Assembly (NCBI RefSeq): GCF_010894435.1
Contig: NZ_JAAIXZ010000019.1
Span: 124,001 to 188,000, forward strand
Length of the DNA stretch: 64,000 bases
Direction of reading: 5' to 3'
Origin: Pyxidicoccus trucidator
GTDB taxonomy: Bacteria; Myxococcota; Myxococcia; Myxococcales; Myxococcaceae
Shown: piece after piece, positions 59,321 through 64,000 of the stretch
Position numbering within the stretch: the stretch's first letter is position 1
How the letters are laid out: every line of letters starts with the position of its first letter
The notes under the pieces: model-generated
Told to the model about the DNA's origin: nothing
The model's database searches: none
What the model saw: the letters and a program-made list of their open reading frames with translations, nothing else
Made by a program: the position numbers and the translations under genes

Positions 59321-61284
59321 TGGCGGGGCACCCACTCACGCTCCGCCCGGGCATGATGGTGGGCCCTTGGTGCATCCAGGAACAGCTGGGCTCGGGGTCC
59401 TTCGGCATCGTGTTCCAGGTGGAGCACGCGGGGCAGCGCCACGCCCTCAAGTTCGCCCTGCGGGGCCCGGGCAGTGACGACCTCAACCACACCGACGCGC
59501 GCGCCGCGAAGGAGCTGGCCTGCCTGCTCCAGGCCGTCCACCCGAACGTGGCGCGGGTGTGGGCCCATGGCCGGTGGCCGGATGCGCGGACCGGCTTCCA
59601 CTTCGTGGTCATGGACTTCGTGGAGGGCTCCACCCTGGACGGTTGGGCGAAGCGGGAGCGCCCTTCGGCACGCCGGGTGGCGCGCCTCTTCGCCCGGCTG
59701 GCACGCGCCCTGGGTGAGCTGCACGCGCGAGACGTCTTCCACCGCGACCTCAAGCCTTCCAACATCATCGTGCGCGCCAACGACGAGGAGCCCATCCTGG
59801 TGGACTTCGGCAGCGCGGACCACGCCGAGGCGCTCCCGCTCACCGAGGGAGTGCTCCCTCCGGGCACGCTGCACTACCGCAGCCCGGAGGCGCTGCGCTT
59901 CCACCGCGAGCACTACGCCCGGCAGGATGCGCGCTACCCCTTCCGCGCGACGGATGACCTCTACGCCCTGGGCGTGACGCTCTACGAGGTGCTGGCGGGT
60001 GCTCCCGCGTTCTCCCCCACCCTGCCCCGGGACGTACTCATCGACCACATCGAAGAGCGGCTGCCGCCCCGCCCCTCCGAGGTCAACCCCCGGGTTCCGG
60101 AAGCGCTGGAGGCCATCGCCCTGCGCCTCATGCGCAAGCGGGCCCGGGAGCGCTACTCCCATGGCGAGGCCCTGCACGCCGCTCTCGAAGAGGCGCTGCG
60201 GACCGCCGGGCCTGAATGGGAGGAGCCCCTGCTCTCCGGGAAGGGATTGCCACCCAAGACGCCGGTGCCGCGAGCCAGGGCTGACGCCGCGCCAGTTCCG
60301 CCCCCGGGTGAGCGCTCCCCCGCGACGGCCCCGGTCCTCCCTCCCCGTCCGACCACTCCGCCCGCCGCGTCCGGGACCTCCGACCTCCCTCACCGTCCCG
60401 TCACTCCGACCTCCGCGCCCGAGGACTCCGCCCTCCCTCGACGACATCCGGCCGCTCCGTCCTCCGAGCCCGGAGCTCCCGTCCTCCACCCGCGTCCTGC
60501 TTCCTGGCAGTTGCTGGGTGCGGGGGTCCTCCTCCTCGGGCTGCTGGCCGTGCTCGGGTGGAAGAGCTCGGGAGCGCCCCACGCTTCAGGACAGCTCCAG
60601 GCCCAGGCGCCGGCCGCCTCCCTCTCCGTGGTGCCTACCGCATTCCCGGACGAGGAAAGCGCGGTCGGTGAGAGGCTGGAGCCCACTCCCACCACGAGAG
60701 AAGAGACCGTGACGAACCCGTCGATGCCTGAAACCCCCAAGCCGCCCGCCAGCTCTCCGGGTGCGTGGAAGCGCACGCTGCCGGTCTGCCTCGCCGCGGC
60801 CGCCAGCCTCCACTGCGCGGGCCCGACCTATGCGACCCGGATGGGAGAACGGCCCCGCAAGGACCTGCCCTGTTCTCCCAACGCCTTGAGCGAGATGGAG
60901 GTGGTGCTGGGGAAGTTCCGGGGGCCGCACAGCCTTCCCCTGGTGGGCACCGCCCAGATTGACTACCACCAGGACTTCGCGGACGGCGACGTGCTCGTGG
61001 ACGGCCTGAGGACCGGCGTCATCACCAGCATCGTCCGGAACCCCGGCGCGCTCCCCTCCGGCAGCATCCTGTATGGCTGGGTGTGGGTGGATGGGGAGGA
61101 CGCGGAAATCCAATGGTTCGAGGCCGACGTCCCACGCTTCTCGAACTACGACGGCGGTCGCATCACCCTCTGCGCCCGCTCGGGCGAAGGAAAGCGCCGG
61201 AAGGTGCGTCACGCACCGGGGTCCACTTCGAAGAAGCCCATCTGGGTGCGGACCGACGAATACACGCTGGTCGACCGGTGGTGA
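59320..61284 (+). CDS. Ser/Thr kinase with DUF2381 partner
   Basis: 654 residues. The kinase domain (~17-290) has GSGSFGIVF, HALKFAL (Lys), HRDLKPSN, VDFGSAD and TLHYRSPEAL. A Pro-rich linker with PLHRP-type repeats (~310-390) and a membrane helix (ASWQLLGAGVLLLGLLAVLGW, ~395) follow. The outer part ends in a ~150-residue beta-rich domain with cysteines (PVCLAAAASLHCAGPTYATRMG; CSPNALSEMEVVLGKFRGPHS; ITLCARSGEGKRR). The start codon overlaps the DUF2381 stop. Signal input is probably periplasmic. Confidence 0.85.
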   Translation: MAGHPLTLRPGMMVGPWCIQEQLGSGSFGIVFQVEHAGQRHALKFALRGPGSDDLNHTDARAAKELACLLQAVHPNVARVWAHGRWPDARTGFHFVVMDFVEGSTLDGWAKRERPSARRVARLFARLARALGELHARDVFHRDLKPSNIIVRANDEEPILVDFGSADHAEALPLTEGVLPPGTLHYRSPEALRFHREHYARQDARYPFRATDDLYALGVTLYEVLAGAPAFSPTLPRDVLIDHIEERLPPRPSEVNPRVPEALEAIALRLMRKRARERYSHGEALHAALEEALRTAGPEWEEPLLSGKGLPPKTPVPRARADAAPVPPPGERSPATAPVLPPRPTTPPAASGTSDLPHRPVTPTSAPEDSALPRRHPAAPSSEPGAPVLHPRPASWQLLGAGVLLLGLLAVLGWKSSGAPHASGQLQAQAPAASLSVVPTAFPDEESAVGERLEPTPTTREETVTNPSMPETPKPPASSPGAWKRTLPVCLAAAASLHCAGPTYATRMGERPRKDLPCSPNALSEMEVVLGKFRGPHSLPLVGTAQIDYHQDFADGDVLVDGLRTGVITSIVRNPGALPSGSILYGWVWVDGEDAEIQWFEADVPRFSNYDGGRITLCARSGEGKRRKVRHAPGSTSKKPIWVRTDEYTLVDRW

Positions 61285-61381
61285 CGACGCGCGCCCCCAC
61301 GCGAGCCGCCCTCGCGGCCCGCTCCGTCCGCCTCGTGGCCCGGGCCCCGGCACCCTCGCGGGCGCGGCGGAGCCCGCGTCC

Positions 61382-61774
61382 TCACTTCTTCTTCTGGTGC
61401 ATGGCCGCGGCGACCAGGTTCATCAGCTTCAACTGCACCGGGGACAGCTTGCGCAGGTTGCGCATCAGCCGGCGCATCTCCGGCGTGTCGTCCTCGCGGG
61501 CCTTGGCGTTGCCCGTGCCCGCCGCCTTGTCCTTCGCCGAGGGCGGCGCGGCCAGGTTCTCCCCCAGGCCGAGCAGCTCGTGCGGCGGCACGTTCAGCAC
61601 CACGCACAGCCGCCGCAGGTTCTGCACGCTGGGCAGCATGTGCCCCCGCTCCAGCCGCCCGTACACCTCCGACGCCATGCCAATCCGCTCCGCGACATCG
61701 GCCTGCGTCAGTCCCATGCGCACCCGGGCAGCCCTCGACGCGGCCCCCAGCATGCTCGCCAATTCTGTGTCCAT
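61382..61774 (-). CDS. XRE-family DNA-binding regulator
   Basis: 130 residues. The helix-turn-helix spans ~12-66: ASRAARVRMGLTQADVAERIGMASEVYGRLERGHMLPSVQNLRRLCVVLNV. The C-terminus is helical and Lys-rich. I prefer ATG 61774, where the familiar family start MDTELASMLG begins, but no Shine-Dalgarno precedes it; ATG 61861 or GTG 61858 (with GAAGG) would add ~29 residues. It is divergent from the rhodopsin-transducer-like gene across 293 bp and could control it. Confidence 0.8.
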   Translation of the reverse strand: MDTELASMLGAASRAARVRMGLTQADVAERIGMASEVYGRLERGHMLPSVQNLRRLCVVLNVPPHELLGLGENLAAPPSAKDKAAGTGNAKAREDDTPEMRRLMRNLRKLSPVQLKLMNLVAAAMHQKKK

Positions 61775-62067
61775 GCGTGTGTCAGTCCACGAAAGGAGGG
61801 GCCCCAGTCCCAGCGCCTCGGAGGCCCATAGATAACCCTCAAGGTCGGGTACTTTCACCATACCTTCAGCGTTTTTTCAAACAAGGCTCGGCCTCGGGTG
61901 GCGGCCCGTTGCGGGCCCTCCATGCGTGGCGCGGAGTCATGCGCTTCCGGCGTCCGCGCGGGCTGCCCGTCGGCTTTCCCACGGACGACGGCAGCGGCGC
62001 TTCCACCCTGGGCGCGGCATGTCCACGCTCGCGGCGATTCCCACTCCTCCACGCACGGAGCCGCACC

Positions 62068-62439
62068 ATGGATTCCATCGGACGCCGCAGGTGGGCCATC
62101 GCCGAGGGCTACATCCCCAGTCAGAGCACCGGGCCCGCGCCCACCATGACGAGCCACGAGACGGCCTGTCTCCTCAACACCGGAGACCGCGACGCCCAGG
62201 TGGAGCTCACCGTCTTCTTCAAGGACCGCGAGCCCGCGGGGCCCTACCGCGTCACCGTGCCCGCGCGCCGCACGCTGCACCTGCGCTTCAACGACTTGAA
62301 GGACCCGGAGCCCATCCCCCGCGACACCGACTACGCCAGCGTCCTCATGTCCGACGTGCCCATCGTCGTGCAGCACACGCGGCTGGACTCGCGGCAGGCG
62401 GAGAACGCGCTGATGACCACCATCGCCTTCTCCGAGTGA
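62068..62439 (+). CDS. Sensory rhodopsin transducer (ASRT)-like protein
   Basis: 123 residues, strikingly similar to the soluble transducer of Anabaena sensory rhodopsin. Shared pieces include GRRRWAIAEGYIPSQSTGPAPTMTSHETACLLNTGD, VELTVFFKDREPAGPYRVTVPARRT, LRFNDLKDPEPIPRDTDYASV and VPIVVQHTRLDSRQAENALMTTIA. The fold is a beta-sandwich tetramer that can bind DNA. No rhodopsin gene is visible here; the neighbouring membrane protein lacks the retinal-lysine helix pattern. GGAG lies 8 bp upstream of the ATG. Homologues also occur without rhodopsins, in sugar-metabolism contexts. Confidence 0.88.
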   Translation: MDSIGRRRWAIAEGYIPSQSTGPAPTMTSHETACLLNTGDRDAQVELTVFFKDREPAGPYRVTVPARRTLHLRFNDLKDPEPIPRDTDYASVLMSDVPIVVQHTRLDSRQAENALMTTIAFSE

Positions 62440-62466
62440 GCCCGGCTCGCGGGCGCGCGCACGTCG

Positions 62467-63000
62467 CTACGAATCCACGCCTCGTGCCGCCGGCCCTTCC
62501 ACCGCATCCATCAGCGCACGCTTGCGCTCGGCGGCGGTGAAGAGCATCGCCAGCGGCAGGCCCAGGAAGAAGGAGTGCAGGACAATCTGCGGGAACTGCG
62601 GCACCTCGAGGAACCCTGGGGCGTAGCCGCGCGCGACGAACTGGAAGCTCACCAGCCAGATGAAGATGCCGAAGAGCAACCCCACCGCGGACTGGAACTC
62701 CCAGCGGCCCCGCCCGTCCGGCGGCAGCATGGCGTCCAGGAAGGAGTAGAGCAGCCCCCAGACGGCGGACAGCGCCAGGTGGATGCCACCTCCGAGGAGC
62801 AGCGCCGTGCCGGCGGACACCGCCGGGGTGAGGGCGGGCGGCCCCAGCGCCAGGCCCGCGGCCATGCGCACCGGGCGCAGGGGACTGTCTCCCGTGGCCA
62901 CGGCCACCACCACTTCCGCCAGGGCCAGCACCAGGCCCGCGGCCACGCCGAACAGCAGTCCGTTCGTGGCCGACCAGGGGGTGTACCTCCGCCGAGCCAT
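62467..63000 (-). CDS. Hypothetical membrane protein with about four helices
   Basis: 177 residues with hydrophobic segments around 13-35, 55-85, 104-124 and 140-157 and a basic C-terminus (ERKRALMDAVEG). AAGGAGG lies 5 bp upstream of the ATG. There is no heme, retinal-binding or transport motif. It converges with the rhodopsin-transducer-like gene (27 bp between stops). Function unknown. Confidence 0.7.
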   Translation of the reverse strand: MARRRYTPWSATNGLLFGVAAGLVLALAEVVVAVATGDSPLRPVRMAAGLALGPPALTPAVSAGTALLLGGGIHLALSAVWGLLYSFLDAMLPPDGRGRWEFQSAVGLLFGIFIWLVSFQFVARGYAPGFLEVPQFPQIVLHSFFLGLPLAMLFTAAERKRALMDAVEGPAARGVDS

Positions 63001-63248
63001 CGCGCCTCCTTAGCGGGGCCGCCGCATGCCCGGCCCTGGGCCTCAACGTGGGCACGCGTCGCGCGGGCGGGCAGCCGGAGCGCGGCGGAGGCTCGGGACG
63101 CCGCCTCCCCTGCGGGCGCACGGGCAGTCCGCTGCCAGACGCGAGGCGACACTGGCGGCCACTGACGGCCAGGGCGCTCGCTCGGCTATCCGGAAGCCAG
63201 GCGAGCCCCCACCCGCTGCATCAGCCCGGGGCCCGCCGAGGAGACGCC

Positions 63249-63647
63249 ATGTCGCGCTCGTGGGGTTGGATGACCGTCCTTGCCTGCATCGTCCTCGTGC
63301 CCGGTTGCGGAGACGATGACGACGACGATGATGTGCCCGACGATGAGGTGAGCTGCCCGACGGGCGGCACGCAGCTCACGGAGCAGAACTTCGGCCGCGC
63401 CTTCCTGGACACGTACTGCACGCGCTGCCACGCCTCCACGCTCACCGGGGCCGCGCGCAACGGCGCGCCCGTGGGGTTCGACTGGGACCGCATCGAATCC
63501 GTGCGCGAGCATGCGGCGGAGATGAACGACGAGGCCGGGGCCGACGCGGACGGCAGCGTGAATCGCGAGATGCCCCTCAATGACCCGCGCCCCTCGGACG
63601 CCGAGCGCCGCCAGCTCTCGGAGTGGCTCGTCTGTGGCGCGCCCTGA
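63249..63647 (+). CDS. Lipoprotein with one CxxCH heme motif
   Basis: 132 residues: lipobox VPGC (Cys20), a run of seven aspartates (22-28), then a small helical domain with CTRCH (Cys57, Cys60, His61) and an EMPLNDPRPSDAERRQLSEWLVCG tail. The tail resembles c-type cytochrome end helices in which a methionine (M in REMPL) would be the second heme ligand. The start is supported by GAGGAG. A role in periplasmic electron transfer is inferred only. Confidence 0.8.
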   Translation: MSRSWGWMTVLACIVLVPGCGDDDDDDDVPDDEVSCPTGGTQLTEQNFGRAFLDTYCTRCHASTLTGAARNGAPVGFDWDRIESVREHAAEMNDEAGADADGSVNREMPLNDPRPSDAERRQLSEWLVCGAP

Positions 63648-63857
63648 GCCGTGACGCGTCCGGAGGCTGGGGTGGACCGCCCTGGCCCCCCGGGCAGCTC
63701 CCAACCCGTCGTTTCTTCCGCCTCCCCCACCGGCGGCCTGTAACTCCTTCACCCTGGGTGCCCTTCTACTCGGGCCCCCCTCTCGGACTCAGGGTGACGA
63801 CAGGCAGGCACGCCATTGGCATAGGGGAGAGCCCGGAAAGGAACGACGAAGCCGGGT

Positions 63858-64000
63858 ATGCCGCAGCTCCGCCAACACAGCCAGGGTCCGTACCGCGTGC
63901 ACTATGCGCCCCAGGCCTGGCGCGAAGTCGGGCGCATGTCGGCGGAGACCTTCCTCGCGCTCCAGGACGTGCTGGAGCAGCTCGGAGGCACTCCCGAGCA
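63858..64000 (+). CDS. N-terminal part of an unidentified gene (truncated by window edge)
   Basis: ATG 63858 opens a frame to the end of the window giving MPQLRQHSQGPYRVHYAPQA and then WREVGRMSAETFLALQDVLEQLGG. Codon bias is normal. The pattern 'YRVHY..QAWREVGRM' loosely resembles the first strand and helix of RelE/ParE-like proteins, but too little is visible to claim it. The 210-bp gap before it (63648-63857) has no gene. Confidence 0.55.
   Translation, partial: MPQLRQHSQGPYRVHYAPQAWREVGRMSAETFLALQDVLEQLGGTPE

Overview
The window is GC-rich (about 70 % by eye), with codon-third-position GC bias, very long antisense shadow reading frames and many GTG/TTG starts. Its gene content is typical of the Myxococcaceae (Myxococcus, Corallococcus, Pyxidicoccus): an eps exopolysaccharide locus, many eukaryotic-type Ser/Thr kinases, an FHA-type sigma-54 activator, DUF2381 and DUSAM proteins, and lipoprotein toxin/immunity pairs. 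No rRNA, tRNA, CRISPR array or transposase was recognised.

Region 1 (1-3641) is a molybdenum-cofactor block: mobA on the minus strand, divergent from moeA, which overlaps a natural MobB-FdhD fusion.

Region 2 (3990-30348) matches the Myxococcus eps locus in gene content and order. epsZ (initiating sugar-phosphate transferase), wzx flippase, epsY (short Wza lipoprotein), epsX (separate outer-membrane beta-barrel), a 58-residue membrane protein, epsW (receiver), epsV (Wzc-like co-polymerase without kinase domain) and epsU (glycosyltransferase) run left to right. epsH (minus) and wzy (plus) are divergent, followed by a REC-PAS histidine kinase. epsE (minus) faces a plus-strand run of a degenerate BY-kinase-like protein, epsD, epsC, epsB (GH44 hydrolase) and epsA. 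Together they encode a complete Wzx/Wzy route: lipid-linked initiation, chain extension, flipping, polymerisation, length control and export. Three accessory items sit inside the locus: a chimeric von Willebrand factor A protein, an AbiE-type toxin-antitoxin pair preceded by twin 33-35 bp palindromes, and a membrane-associated patatin.

Region 3 (30480-45406) is rich in signalling genes: two tandem paralogous Ser/Thr kinases with extracytoplasmic linkers, a methyltransferase, small hypotheticals, a glyoxalase remnant, an FHA-AAA+ sigma-54 activator with two C-terminal helix-turn-helix segments, an HxlR/monooxygenase pair, two paralogous small lipoproteins and a 1284-residue kinase-TPR protein.

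Region 4 (45511-64000) is accessory-rich: a lipoprotein/DUSAM pair resembling a toxin-immunity cassette, DUF1152 and ornithine cyclodeaminase-like genes, two tandem ~950-residue secreted proteins combining a CxxCH motif, an alpha/alpha-toroid-like domain and Ig-like modules, an AHH-nuclease lipoprotein with an Imm11 partner, a cupin, a cytochrome P460-like lipoprotein, a DUF2381-kinase pair, an XRE regulator, an orphan sensory-rhodopsin-transducer homologue, a membrane protein and a CxxCH lipoprotein.

The items most worth following up are the AbiE palindromes, the two lipoprotein toxin/immunity cassettes, the paired CxxCH-toroid-Ig proteins, the degenerate BY-kinase beside epsD, and the MobB-FdhD fusion. 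All calls rest on reading motifs by eye. Family names are from memory and were not checked against a database.
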